This document shows positions 40,548-49,477 of a DNA stretch of 64,000 nt, piece by piece. Where the stretch lies: the IMG/VR virus record IMGVR_UViG_3300045256_000135, positions 62,001 through 126,000 of that record; one strand, given 5' to 3'. Origin of the DNA: a virus. Within the stretch, counting starts at the first letter, position 1. Each line of letters begins with the position of its first letter. The position numbers and the translations under genes are program-made. The notes beneath the pieces are model-generated. The model did not search any database. It had not been told where the DNA came from and saw nothing but the letters and a program-made list of their open reading frames with translations.

Positions 40548-41092
40548 TGAAAATCTCTGTCAGAATCAACAAGAGCAACGAGAAGGCTAAGCGGAAGCTC
40601 GAGAACCCAGAGTTCCGGAAGGCCTACATGGAGAAGATTCTGCAGGAAGTAGCACTTCAGGCACCCATGTACATCACCAGGTGGATCAAAGAGCACAACC
40701 CGTTTGTTAGTCGAACTGGTTCAGCTGCAAACAAGTGGTCTGCCAAGGTTGAAGGATCAAAGGTACGCGTAGGGTCACTAATGCCCTACGTTCAATGGTT
40801 GAACGACGGTGTCAGACCACACCAAATGACGTATCTGTTGAATTCAAAGCTTAAGCAACAGATTGCGTTTGGCAAATACCCGTATTTGGGCCGGCCAGCA
40901 GTTCCAATCAAGACGTCCTTTGGTACCGCGTTCCGAGTTCCGACAGAGAAAGCGATGGCTCAAGGCAAATGGAAGCACCCCGGCAGGAAGCCGACTAGGT
41001 TCTTTGAACAATCACTAGAGATGCTGATCAAAGATCTGCAAGAGGCGCATCCTGAGCTAACCTTCAAGATGGAGTTGACTGATGCCCATTGA
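40547..41092 (+). CDS. HK97 gp10-like tail-completion candidate
   Basis: A 181-residue protein starting at ATG 40547 within the previous stop; two upstream GTGs are alternatives. The VRVGSLMPYVQWLNDGVRPHQM stretch is similar in pattern to the HK97-gp10/neck family (V-x-VGS-x-x-x-Y-x-x-x-x-x-x-G). It starts with a basic helix. Such proteins join head and tail. Similarity is by eye only. Confidence 0.6.
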   Translation: MKISVRINKSNEKAKRKLENPEFRKAYMEKILQEVALQAPMYITRWIKEHNPFVSRTGSAANKWSAKVEGSKVRVGSLMPYVQWLNDGVRPHQMTYLLNSKLKQQIAFGKYPYLGRPAVPIKTSFGTAFRVPTEKAMAQGKWKHPGRKPTRFFEQSLEMLIKDLQEAHPELTFKMELTDAH

Positions 41093-42266
41093 TGACTTGT
41101 CTCTGCGGAGAAACATTCCCACACTGCCACTGGACCCAAAAGACCCAGGCAGATTCTCTCAACTGACCGAAGTAGCGAAGAACGCATTCGTAACGGAGTT
41201 GCAGCGCTACTTTGACTACAACCAGCCTTACTTCAATCTTCGCAAGATGGAGACTCCGACAATCGAGAAGTACAACCTGGGGTTTTCCGAGTTCGAATCG
41301 CCAATTGAGACGTGGGTGAAGATCATCAGACAGCATCCAGACACACTTGAGCACATGCCACTGGTTGCAGTCACGACGTCTCCAGGTAGCAATCTAAAGT
41401 TGGGGTTCAATACGCAGTTTGTTTCAGCTGTGCAAATGCCTGCTAGAGTTCGAGCAACCAAGACCGGACCCTACGCTTTAGTTGATGGCGACAAGATTGC
41501 GTTCAGAACAACACCGAACAACGTTCCGACAGTATCCACGGTGTTGTTCAAGTCCCAGCTATTCTCGAACATCGGGCAAGCAACAATCGAGGAAGTTCTA
41601 GCAGCTCTGAAAGCTCAGGTTTTGTACGTATCAGCTGACGTACCAAAGTACACATCTCCAACTGATGTCTTACGTGTGTTTGCAATCGGTGTACTGGCAC
41701 AAGCCTACCCAAACTCAATCACGGTACTCGGGCCACCCTATAGCACACAAAACGCTCTTGATCAGCTTGGGTTCGTAGCTGGGCAATCAGATCTCAGCAC
41801 TAGTCGGCCACCAGCAAATCGATACCAACAAGCTGCGAATCTTACCATTGGCATTGACATCGGAGCAGAATCAGAGAACACCAGAACTGAAATCACAGAT
41901 CTGTTGAACAACTGGCTGTCTTTGGTGATGGATGAGCGTGACTTTACGTTCTATGGTAGAACTGTCTTTGACGACGAGTTTCGACAAAGTGATGGGAGCT
42001 CCGAGAACTATCAAGTAGTGATGCTAGATCGACATTCGCTAGCTGGTGAAAGCGAAGTACCACGACAAGGTGGATCTGGCGAAGCGAAAGATTTGATCTA
42101 CGTGAATCGAATCTCGATTCCGATCACGATCCTGGATTACGTCGATAGATCTGTTGTTTCCGCGCCGCAATATCTTGATCAAGCAACGATTAAGAACAGT
42201 CCGTCGGATTCGGATGGTCTGCCAGCTGGGGACTACGTGAATAGTGGTGAGTCATCGAAACCGTGA
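41082..42266 (+). CDS. Tail-terminator or neck candidate
   Basis: A 394-residue protein between the gp10-like gene and the sheath, where tail terminators and connectors usually lie. It overlaps its neighbour by 11 bases. It has mixed strand and helix with FNTQFVSAVQMPARV and VNRISIPITILDYV stretches. No motif identifies it. It ends an operon; a likely promoter and leader stem-loop follow. Confidence 0.55.
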   Translation: MPIDDLSLRRNIPTLPLDPKDPGRFSQLTEVAKNAFVTELQRYFDYNQPYFNLRKMETPTIEKYNLGFSEFESPIETWVKIIRQHPDTLEHMPLVAVTTSPGSNLKLGFNTQFVSAVQMPARVRATKTGPYALVDGDKIAFRTTPNNVPTVSTVLFKSQLFSNIGQATIEEVLAALKAQVLYVSADVPKYTSPTDVLRVFAIGVLAQAYPNSITVLGPPYSTQNALDQLGFVAGQSDLSTSRPPANRYQQAANLTIGIDIGAESENTRTEITDLLNNWLSLVMDERDFTFYGRTVFDDEFRQSDGSSENYQVVMLDRHSLAGESEVPRQGGSGEAKDLIYVNRISIPITILDYVDRSVVSAPQYLDQATIKNSPSDSDGLPAGDYVNSGESSKP

Positions 42267-42271
42267 GCGTA

Positions 42272-42300
42272 TTAGAACTCGTTGTACGTTTACATAGAAT
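42272..42300 (+). promoter_or_regulatory. Possible promoter for the tail module
   Basis: TAGAAT at 42295-42300 is a good -10 box; TTAGAA at 42272-42277, 17 bases upstream, is a weak -35. The sequence lies between the neck gene and the sheath gene, and a strong leader stem-loop begins right after it. A phage-specific late promoter would not need a -35 match. Confidence 0.35.
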
Positions 42301-42331
42301 CTGAGAGTCTAGAGACTTGCTCTACTCTCAG
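42301..42331 (+). promoter_or_regulatory. Leader stem-loop upstream of the sheath gene
   Basis: CTGAGAGT pairs with ACTCTCAG, and inside AGAG pairs with CTCT, giving a 12-base-pair stem interrupted by a 2-base bulge, with an ACTTG loop. It sits at the expected 5' end of the message and 11 bases before the ATG, with AGAGGA just after it. It may protect the 5' end of an abundant transcript. Confidence 0.6.
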
Positions 42332-42341
42332 AGGATGACCC

Positions 42342-44786
42342 ATGCCCGTAGCTAGCAACGTGTACCTGGATCCCGGGGTATACCAAGAGGAAGTGATTAA
42401 CCCCAATGCCCTTGCACTTGGGCAGCTGGTTTCACTTCTGGCGGTAGTTGGCATTGCGCCGAGACTTCGCTATGTATACAACGAAGCGGTCCGTCGTGGT
42501 CAAGTGGCAAATGAGTCTGTTACCTTTGCGGGTAGCTCACCTCACACAGCTACGACGATTAACATCGCTACTAGAAAGCAGGATGACACAGTTCTGATTC
42601 GCAACGGAACTGATGTGATGCCGGATAACTCGTATCAGTGGCTACCCGCCACTGTTACGGGAATCAATGGCACATTCAACATTGCTGCCAACTCGTTCTT
42701 GACCATGAACATGGACAAGAAGGGTTGGATCTCGATCCCGATCACTGCTGGAGCTGCTCGAACAGCAGCGCAGGTATGCACTGACATCAATTCAGCTTTG
42801 GCTGCAAGCCCTCTGTATGGTGTTGCATACAACAACGTGGCGACTGTCTCTGGCTCGGCAGTTAAGCTGTTGTCTCCGAACAGTGCTTCACCGCAACTAA
42901 GCGATATTCGGTTCATTGCAACCCCCACTGATACTCCCACGTATGGAGCTGATGCTAAAGTCATCATCTTTGGTGGCTCCAACCCGTTCATTGCTCAGTC
43001 AACGCTCCAACTGTTTGATGCGTTCTGGACTGGCACAGATACGTTCACTATCAGCTACGTAGCGGTTGACACGCTACTCGATGCGTTAGCCAACACGAAC
43101 GTTCAAGAGATCAACCGTGTTGGTATGTTCGCGAACGTAACGAGTTTCCAGAATCTGGTTGATTACACACTGAACAGCAACTCAGTGGACTGGACTCTGA
43201 ATACGAGTGCGACACTCACTGGTCTGAACGGTACATTCAACATCACCGCTGGTAACAACATTCTGCGGTGTTCGTTCAACGGCCTGGGTGTAGTTAACGT
43301 CACCCTACCAATTGGTGCAGCGATTACTGCAGCTCAGATCGCAACTGCGATTAACCAAGCGCTAATTGCTAGCAGCTTGTACGGCCCACTGTATGGTGCA
43401 GTGGCTTCAGTATCAGGTTCAGCTGTTGCTCTGACACTTCCAAGTCCGTTTAAGGACATGCCAGTTGCTCAGGGTACAAACAGCACCATCGAGTTCTATG
43501 CTGTTGCGGCCAACGCTGTAACCACGGTCTTTGGCATCTCGACACTAAGTCTGCCATTCCAAGCAAATGGTTCTGCCGACCAGCCTGTGGTTGGAGCTAC
43601 CTACTTCGTGTCATACGACTATACGAGACCAGCGACGGACTACAACTCGTCGGATCCAACCACGCACCTGTTCTACAACTCCGACGATGCTCTGGCGTAT
43701 ACCGGACCTCTGACGAAGACCAACGCGGCTCAAAATACTCTTGGCATTGCTGCCAAGATTGCGTTTGAGAACAATGCTCAGCGATTGCTTCTCATCCAGG
43801 CTAATGACTCAACCACGCCTGGGTTCCCTACAATCAATCAGATGAAAGCAGCTATTGACTCAGCTGCAAACAATTCTGGGATCACGGAGCTAGTGGTACT
43901 AGACACCAGACTTGGTGTACAGACCTATCTAGTAACTCACGTTACTAACCAAAGCTCGATCACAGAGAAGAACTACCGCAGAGGTTGGTTTGGCATGGCG
44001 CGGAACACCCCAGTTGGTGATAAGGACACCGCTGGGTCGTTTGTGTATACTGCTCAGAGAACTCTGCAGGTAACACCAGACTCACCCGGTCGCGGAAGAA
44101 TGTTACTTTCAGCGCCATCGAACGTGTCGAAGACAATCACTCTGAGTGATGGCTCAGAGAAGACAATCGCTCTCGATTCAACCTATCTCGCCGTAGCTAC
44201 TGCTGCTACAATGACTTCGTTTATCTCTCCAGCCACCGCTCTGTTGAGAAAGACGATAGTTGGCTTTGATCTTGATACATTCCAACTGTATCAGAAGGGT
44301 GAGCGCAAGACTCTCGCTGCAAGCGGTGTAAACGTCATCACTCCACTTGGAGGGAGACTAGTTCTGACAGATCCGGTTACCACTGAACAGGGAGCTGGTG
44401 GTCTGCCAGAGTTCATCGAGCCATCAGCAGGTGCTCAGAAGGACAATGCGGTTCGGGCGATTGACTCAGCATTGGATGCGAACATGGTGGGTCTGGTCCC
44501 ATCAGACCTAGCAGACTTCGTGAATGATATCAAGGGCTTTATCGCAGTTGCGATTAGAGCTCTGATCGAAGCTGGGTCCCTGGGGCGCTACACTGATCGA
44601 AACGGTCGGACTAGAGACATTGACCTCGCCACCGACATTCAAGTGTATCAGTCACCAACTGATCCAACCAAGTTCTTCTTCCGGTACTGGTTCAACATCC
44701 GCTACCCAGCCAAGCGTCTAATGGGTCAGTACTCGGTTGACAACCCGTTCGTTAACAACAACCAGAACTCAATCCAGACATCGTAA
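42342..44786 (+). CDS. Tail sheath protein
   Basis: An 814-residue contractile tail sheath. The N terminus VYLDPGVYQEEV matches the sheath start found in many myoviruses, and the C-terminal 200 residues (DIDLATDIQVYQSPTDP, FFRYWFNIRYPAKRLMGQYSVDNPF) form the interlocking handshake domain. Two similar insert domains (about 99-183 and 291-371, each with NGTFNI, GAA-type turns and SPLYG or SSLYG and VSGSAV endings) look like an internal duplication. It works with the tube protein just downstream. Confidence 0.93.
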   Translation: MPVASNVYLDPGVYQEEVINPNALALGQLVSLLAVVGIAPRLRYVYNEAVRRGQVANESVTFAGSSPHTATTINIATRKQDDTVLIRNGTDVMPDNSYQWLPATVTGINGTFNIAANSFLTMNMDKKGWISIPITAGAARTAAQVCTDINSALAASPLYGVAYNNVATVSGSAVKLLSPNSASPQLSDIRFIATPTDTPTYGADAKVIIFGGSNPFIAQSTLQLFDAFWTGTDTFTISYVAVDTLLDALANTNVQEINRVGMFANVTSFQNLVDYTLNSNSVDWTLNTSATLTGLNGTFNITAGNNILRCSFNGLGVVNVTLPIGAAITAAQIATAINQALIASSLYGPLYGAVASVSGSAVALTLPSPFKDMPVAQGTNSTIEFYAVAANAVTTVFGISTLSLPFQANGSADQPVVGATYFVSYDYTRPATDYNSSDPTTHLFYNSDDALAYTGPLTKTNAAQNTLGIAAKIAFENNAQRLLLIQANDSTTPGFPTINQMKAAIDSAANNSGITELVVLDTRLGVQTYLVTHVTNQSSITEKNYRRGWFGMARNTPVGDKDTAGSFVYTAQRTLQVTPDSPGRGRMLLSAPSNVSKTITLSDGSEKTIALDSTYLAVATAATMTSFISPATALLRKTIVGFDLDTFQLYQKGERKTLAASGVNVITPLGGRLVLTDPVTTEQGAGGLPEFIEPSAGAQKDNAVRAIDSALDANMVGLVPSDLADFVNDIKGFIAVAIRALIEAGSLGRYTDRNGRTRDIDLATDIQVYQSPTDPTKFFFRYWFNIRYPAKRLMGQYSVDNPFVNNNQNSIQTS

Positions 44787-44851
44787 TCGAACTGGAAATT
44801 GCAAGCTAGACACCCTTGAGTGGGTTGACGCCCGAGAGCCAGGAATGACAG

Positions 44852-45313
44852 ATGCCCGTTAATCCGCCGAACACACAAGTCCGTACCTCCCATGCGATTA
44901 CACTCAGAGCCAACGGTATCACAGTTGGCATCATCCAGAGCTGGTCGCCGAACCAATCGAGAACGATTACACCGATCTACGAGATCAATCAGGCAACGTC
45001 TGGTGAGCCGATTGAGAACGTTCCGGGTAACGTGGGTGGTCTGACCATCGGTGTTTCTCGATACGATTTGTACACCAAGCGGATGGAGCAGGCGTTTGGC
45101 ACTCCAGATTCCGCAATGCTTGGTGATCACAACAACCCGTTCACCGTGCTGGAAGTTTGGAGATTCCCAAACAATACGGTGGAATCGTTGCTTTACACAG
45201 GCTGCTGGTTCTCGTCAATCGGCAGACAGTACAGCGCAACTGATGCACGCGTTGTCCTTGCCAATGCACAGCTCTCGTACGTCCGCAAGATGTTCGTCCA
45301 GAAGGGTGCGTGA
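44852..45313 (+). CDS. Tail tube protein
   Basis: A 153-residue protein directly after the sheath, the usual place for the tube. It shows the beta-rich, mostly soluble pattern of tube proteins (HAITLRANGITVGIIQSW, EVWRFPNNTVESLLYTGCWF), with ATD and YVRKM at the end. AGGA lies about seven bases upstream. The hexameric rings form the conduit through which DNA and packaged proteins leave. Confidence 0.88.
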   Translation: MPVNPPNTQVRTSHAITLRANGITVGIIQSWSPNQSRTITPIYEINQATSGEPIENVPGNVGGLTIGVSRYDLYTKRMEQAFGTPDSAMLGDHNNPFTVLEVWRFPNNTVESLLYTGCWFSSIGRQYSATDARVVLANAQLSYVRKMFVQKGA

Positions 45314-45783
45314 TGAAGAAGTTGCTCTTTAGTTTCACTCTGATCTGTATGCTGGTCGTTCCAGAGGGGTGCTCTGATTGGGTTTCGAACTTCAAGAAGG
45401 ATCCAGTTGCTCAGACGCAATCCATTCTGACAACCGTACAGACTGTAGTAGACATCGCTACGATGATCTTCAAGCAGGCCTTGACGGCTCTTCCAAAGGA
45501 CAAGGTTGACGAACTTCAGAAGAAGTTTGACGATATTGTTCTTGTTATCAACAACTCGAAGACCCTGCTGATGGATGGTCTCGAAGTTGCTAAGACCGCA
45601 GGGACAAACCCAACCCTCGGAACGATTGTTGATCAGCTAACCAAGGGCGTTGTTGATCTTCAGGCCTTGGTCAACTCGATCAAGGCGACTACGGGGTCGA
45701 AATTCGGAGCTGGATCTGGACATGAAGACGATCTAGACAAGGCCGTTCACACATACCAGAAGTTCGCTGTTGAACTGAAGTGA
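45313..45783 (+). CDS. Secreted or lipoprotein-like helical protein
   Basis: A 156-residue protein starting in the tube stop codon (TGATG). The first 20 residues are a typical signal peptide: KK, then LLFSFTLICMLVV. Cysteine 20 (PEGC) resembles a lipobox but breaks the usual consensus. The mature part is helical with TILTTVQTVVDIA-like amphipathic stretches. Possible roles are superinfection exclusion, an outer spanin partner, or an envelope interaction. It is the last gene before a stem-loop terminator. Confidence 0.7.
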   Translation: MKKLLFSFTLICMLVVPEGCSDWVSNFKKDPVAQTQSILTTVQTVVDIATMIFKQALTALPKDKVDELQKKFDDIVLVINNSKTLLMDGLEVAKTAGTNPTLGTIVDQLTKGVVDLQALVNSIKATTGSKFGAGSGHEDDLDKAVHTYQKFAVELK

Positions 45784-45790
45784 TCTGAGA

Positions 45791-45820
45791 TCTAGGGTCG
45801 ACCTCTTGGTTGGCCCTAGA
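45791..45820 (+). terminator. Probable terminator stem-loop
   Basis: TCTAGGGTCGACC and GGTTGGCCCTAGA form a 13-base-pair stem with two G-T pairs and a 4-base loop. The following TTCACGTTT is only weakly T-rich. The 163-base gap it opens (45784-45946) also contains a palindrome CTCTCCGGAGAG over the ribosome binding site of the next gene. Confidence 0.55.
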
Positions 45821-45946
45821 TTCACGTTTAAACAGTCTCTAGTTGAAGCAGACTCCATACTGATATACATGCTAAGGGCGTTACAGAACTCCGTGTAGAG
45901 ACAAGTCTGGAAACGCTACGTAGGTAAATAGCTCTCCGGAGAGGAC

Positions 45947-46552
45947 ATGGAAAAGGAAATCAAGGACGCGAAGGTTAGTGAAGCTCTAAGCTTGATGGAC
46001 GACTTAGAGCAAGAGCTAGATTCAGGCTTTCTCGAAGAGATCGTGCAGGTCCGAGGGAGACTGTGGAAACTTCGTCTGTTGTGTGACCATGAGCAGGCTT
46101 GGGCGATGGGCTATGTGAAGGGTACAACGTTCTCAGCGATTGTACTCTCTCAGAAGACTCCCACACTTGCTATCGCGATCAGAGAGATTGGCAAGTTGAA
46201 CGCTGACGGGTCAAAGTCAATGTTCAGCATCCAAGACTTCTTTGTGAAGGAGTGGGAAGAGGTGACTAAGGGCAGTGCTGCTGAGATTCAGCGCGTGCTG
46301 AACTCCACCAACCCATATGCAGCGCAGTATTGGTTAGCGGAACGAATGTTTGAGTGGCTGTCAAAGCGCCCGCACGAGTTCACCACCGAGTTGTGGACGA
46401 AGTATCAAGAGCTCATGACTCGTCGGGAGAAAGCGGAAACAGCCATGGGAAAATCCTCAGAGGAGGGTGGGAACTCGTCCCAGACGAAGACGACGAGCTC
46501 GTCTCCCTCCTCAGAGACCACCCAGAGCTCCACTGGCGCTGGCAACAGCTAA
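45947..46552 (+). CDS. Tail assembly chaperone (short form)
   Basis: A 201-residue protein upstream of the tape measures, the usual position of lambda gpG-like chaperones, which bind the tape-measure protein so tail tubes assemble around it. It is acidic and helical. After residue 169 the zero frame turns into a low-complexity serine/threonine tail, while the -1 frame carries a real protein domain. GGAGAGG precedes the ATG and lies inside a perfect 12-bp palindrome. A weak TTGAAG / TATACA pair about 100 bases upstream is a possible promoter. Confidence 0.85.
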   Translation: MEKEIKDAKVSEALSLMDDLEQELDSGFLEEIVQVRGRLWKLRLLCDHEQAWAMGYVKGTTFSAIVLSQKTPTLAIAIREIGKLNADGSKSMFSIQDFFVKEWEEVTKGSAAEIQRVLNSTNPYAAQYWLAERMFEWLSKRPHEFTTELWTKYQELMTRREKAETAMGKSSEEGGNSSQTKTTSSSPSSETTQSSTGAGNS

Positions 46553-47100
46553 AGATCAAGGCACGCGTCTGTTCTGACAAGCACATCCTACTCTCGGATC
46601 CGAGAGTACGGGAGATGTCACGTACACGATGGCTATTCGAAGCTTGGCAGCTTCGAATGAAGGATGCGAAACACCAGAAAGAGGTCAATACCATCGGGAA
46701 ACAGGGACTTGAGGCGATTCGTGATATACTAATCTCATTACTCGGTTTGAATCTTGCGCCAATTCCCGATGGCACTGATGAGAAAGGTGAGCCAAAGTAC
46801 CGATGGCCTGGCGAGGGTGAATATACACCCATGTTGTTTGCTATCGCAAGGCCAGACTATGCTTCAACTGTGTCAGAAGCAGTCAAAACACTCATCCCGC
46901 AAGAGTTTGACGATCAGCCAGTTCAAGATTTCTCCGAGGACGATCTGGAGTTCTTTGACGAGCTTCAAGCTGACCCAAAGACAGCTTTTTGGAATTCAGA
47001 CGAGATGATCCAGCAACGGAAGGCGTACATCAAAGAGGATGCCTCGATTCCAGCAACCAAGCCTACGCGTGTGAAGATAGAGATAGACGATGACACTTGA
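45947..47100 (+). CDS. Tail assembly chaperone, -1 frameshift fusion
   Basis: This is the long form, joined as 45947-46453 plus 46453-47100 after a -1 slip on GGGAAAA. It gives 169 + 215 = 384 residues. The frame after the slip encodes a coherent helical domain (GGWELVPDEDDELVSLL, HPELHWRWQQL, RTRWLFEAWQLRMKD). It has no start codon with a ribosome binding site of its own at the junction. This matches the gpG-gpGT arrangement of lambda and many other tailed phages. Product amounts are not knowable from sequence. Confidence 0.85.
46447..46512 (+). promoter_or_regulatory. Programmed -1 frameshift signal with three-way junction
   Basis: The heptamer G_GGA_AAA (46447-46453) is in the right phase (codons GGA AAA). 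After six bases, GAGGAGGG (46460-46467) pairs perfectly with CCCTCCTC (46505-46512). Between these arms two hairpins fit end to end: TGGGA-ACTCG-TCCCA (46468-46482), and GACGA/TCGTC (46483-46503) around an 11-base loop. Together they form a three-way junction, a strong stimulatory structure at the usual spacing. The lambda G/GT site has the related heptamer GGGAAAG. Confidence 0.88.
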
Positions 47101-49477
47101 CGCAGAGATTGAGCTAGAGGGCTTTGCTGCGGGTACAGATGCAGCAACTGAACTCGGTAAAGCTGTCACCGAGTATGACGCGCTCGTTGCAAAACTCAAT
47201 GCTCAATTCACTGACTTCGAGAAACTGTTTGACAGACTGAACCAAACAGTTGACAAAGAAACTGCTAAGGTCGGCAAGAACAGCGAAGCTGAGAAGGGTA
47301 AGAAGCAGGAGCTTGATCGTAAGAAACAGCAAGAGCAACAAGAGGCTGAAGAGAAACGACTAAAAGCTCAGATGTCCAAGATGCTTGGGGGCGGCGTGAA
47401 CATGATCGCCTATCAAGCTCAACTGGATAAGCTGAAGGATCAGATGTCTGCTATTGAGCAGGCTGAGAAAAAGGGGTTGGTTACATCTGGTGAGGCAAGT
47501 GACGCGCTAAGCAAGTTGTCAAAGCAATACTCGAAGCTTGAGACTGAGGCTACAGCCTATGCTATTGTTGGTGGTGGCAACATCGGCAAGATGGCGGCTA
47601 AAGCAACTGCCACGCTTCAGTCTCTTCCGGGAGCAGCTCAAGGAGCGGTCAAGAATCAGATTTCAGGCATTGGTACTGGCTTGATGGGGTTGATGAGCGG
47701 ACTTCCAATCGCTGGTGGTCTGTTTGGGCTGATGCTTTACGGTGTTACCAATCGAGATCGGTTAAACGCCGACGCAGGAGAGCTTAGCAACATCTTCCTA
47801 GCTACTGGAAAACGAGCTACTAGTGAAGCGATGGGGTACTTTAGCAGTTTTCAAGAGCAGGCTCAGAAGTACTTGGGGATGTCGAAAGCGGACGTACAAA
47901 CGGTGCTAAACACCTTTGTCAGTGCTGGGATCTCTATTGACCAGATTATGACGAAGCAGCAAGGCAACCTAGGGATGGTCACGCATGACATTGCAACCCT
48001 TTCCCTAGCCATTGATAAGCACTTCGAGATGGCTTCTGGAACATCAGCACGCAATATTGTCACTTTGATCAATGACTTTGGCATGGAGGTAGCCAAAGCT
48101 GGATCAATGTACGAGAAACTTGCGTTTGCTGGCATTCAATCTGGAGTCGGGGTTCAGAATTTCGTCGGTCAGGTGATGCAGTCAGCAACTGCACTCAAGC
48201 AGTACGGTGTGTCAGTTGAAAGTGTAGCTGCATTGTTCTTGAAAGTGCAAGAACATTACGAGAGCCTTGGTATGCCTAAGCAGCTAGCCGGAAACCAGGC
48301 GAGCATCGCGATGGGCCAAATTACATCGGGTCTAGCAAACCTCTCGAACGGTGAACAGTCGTACTTAGGCGAGCGAATGGGGCTAGGTTCTGGGCTTGAG
48401 GCTAGAATGCGGTTCCGTGAAGGTATGACACGATTGACGGGTGGGGAGGGTGGCTCCCCCGACTTCTTGGAGAATCTGCTCCGTGAAAAATACAAGGCAA
48501 CGCTCGAAGCGACTGGTGGGGACAAGACACAAGCTCGATATATCCTCGAACAGACTGGAATGGGCTACGAAGGAGCTAAGCTACTGTCTGAAATTGGCGA
48601 TGATCTTGGCAAAGGTTTGAAGCTATCAGCTTTGACCAAAGAGCAGCGTGATGCTCTAAAAGACTCGTTCATGACTGAAGGGCAGAAGCAATCAGAGCTT
48701 CAAAAAGATCAAAATCGAATCATGGCTGACATGGCGAAGATGGGTGAGGGCACTCTGCAGGTGCTAACCAATCTTGCAGGATGGTTGATCATCTATTTCA
48801 AAGAGTTCCCTGTCTTGTTGATGGGTACCAGTCAAGAGAAGTCTGAGATCAAAGCTGTTGTAGCTGAGTTTCAGCAAGGCATGAAGACCGGGTTGGGCAC
48901 TGTTTGGGATGGTTTGAAATCACTTGGAGCTGACATGGAAGCAGCTTTGAAGCCGATCATCAAACCAATCTTTGATGCATTAGAGTTCGACCCAAATAAG
49001 GCAGCTGGTGTACCAACAATGGCTACCACCATGGGTGACAAAGCTGCGAATGCTGATGCAACCACTAAAGCAGTTGCAGCTCCCTTCATGGCATGGCATA
49101 CAGCCCTAGACTCTGGTGGCGCAGCACTGCAAAAGCATGCTACAGGAATTGCAAATGTGTTGAACCGGAGTGGCTTGATCAAAGACGATCCAGCCCACAA
49201 AGGGTCTACGACTCAGGTTGTGAAGAAACTCGGTGAGTGGTCACAGTTGGGTGGGCAGATCGATTATGATATCGCTGCTGGTTTGGGTTCGCAACAGGCT
49301 AGAGCGTCTCAGTGGGCAAAAGACACCACTGGTTCTGGTGTCTTCAGTGGTGATACCACTGCTACCGCCAGAAAGAAGGAAGAGGACGACTGGGCCAAAC
49401 GAACCACCACCGTGACGGTTGACGTGTACCCCACCTCAAAGCAGGATCAACGACCTACAACGAACACGGGGCAGTAA
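47090..49477 (+). CDS. Tape-measure-like protein 1
   Basis: A 795-residue protein. It has a charged coiled coil (about 30-170), a hydrophobic glycine-rich segment GLPIAGGLFGLMLYGV (about 204-219), long helical regions and a second hydrophobic stretch (about 557-580). The layout fits a tail tape measure, which sets tail length and helps form the membrane channel. It shares its hydrophobic core and general order with the next two long genes in the region, so it is one of three paralogs. It overlaps the chaperone gene by 11 bases. Confidence 0.8.
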   Translation: MTLDAEIELEGFAAGTDAATELGKAVTEYDALVAKLNAQFTDFEKLFDRLNQTVDKETAKVGKNSEAEKGKKQELDRKKQQEQQEAEEKRLKAQMSKMLGGGVNMIAYQAQLDKLKDQMSAIEQAEKKGLVTSGEASDALSKLSKQYSKLETEATAYAIVGGGNIGKMAAKATATLQSLPGAAQGAVKNQISGIGTGLMGLMSGLPIAGGLFGLMLYGVTNRDRLNADAGELSNIFLATGKRATSEAMGYFSSFQEQAQKYLGMSKADVQTVLNTFVSAGISIDQIMTKQQGNLGMVTHDIATLSLAIDKHFEMASGTSARNIVTLINDFGMEVAKAGSMYEKLAFAGIQSGVGVQNFVGQVMQSATALKQYGVSVESVAALFLKVQEHYESLGMPKQLAGNQASIAMGQITSGLANLSNGEQSYLGERMGLGSGLEARMRFREGMTRLTGGEGGSPDFLENLLREKYKATLEATGGDKTQARYILEQTGMGYEGAKLLSEIGDDLGKGLKLSALTKEQRDALKDSFMTEGQKQSELQKDQNRIMADMAKMGEGTLQVLTNLAGWLIIYFKEFPVLLMGTSQEKSEIKAVVAEFQQGMKTGLGTVWDGLKSLGADMEAALKPIIKPIFDALEFDPNKAAGVPTMATTMGDKAANADATTKAVAAPFMAWHTALDSGGAALQKHATGIANVLNRSGLIKDDPAHKGSTTQVVKKLGEWSQLGGQIDYDIAAGLGSQQARASQWAKDTTGSGVFSGDTTATARKKEEDDWAKRTTTVTVDVYPTSKQDQRPTTNTGQ

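Noticed and set aside
45313-45375. A canonical lipobox in the secreted protein
   Set aside because: The residues before Cys20 (V-P-E-G) break the usual lipobox rule, so I call it only secreted or lipoprotein-like.
46354-47100. Independent gene starting at GTG 46354 for the chaperone C-terminal part
   Set aside because: No ribosome binding site, and its first 30 or so codons overlap the well-supported first frame; a slippery site with structure explains the coding in two frames better.
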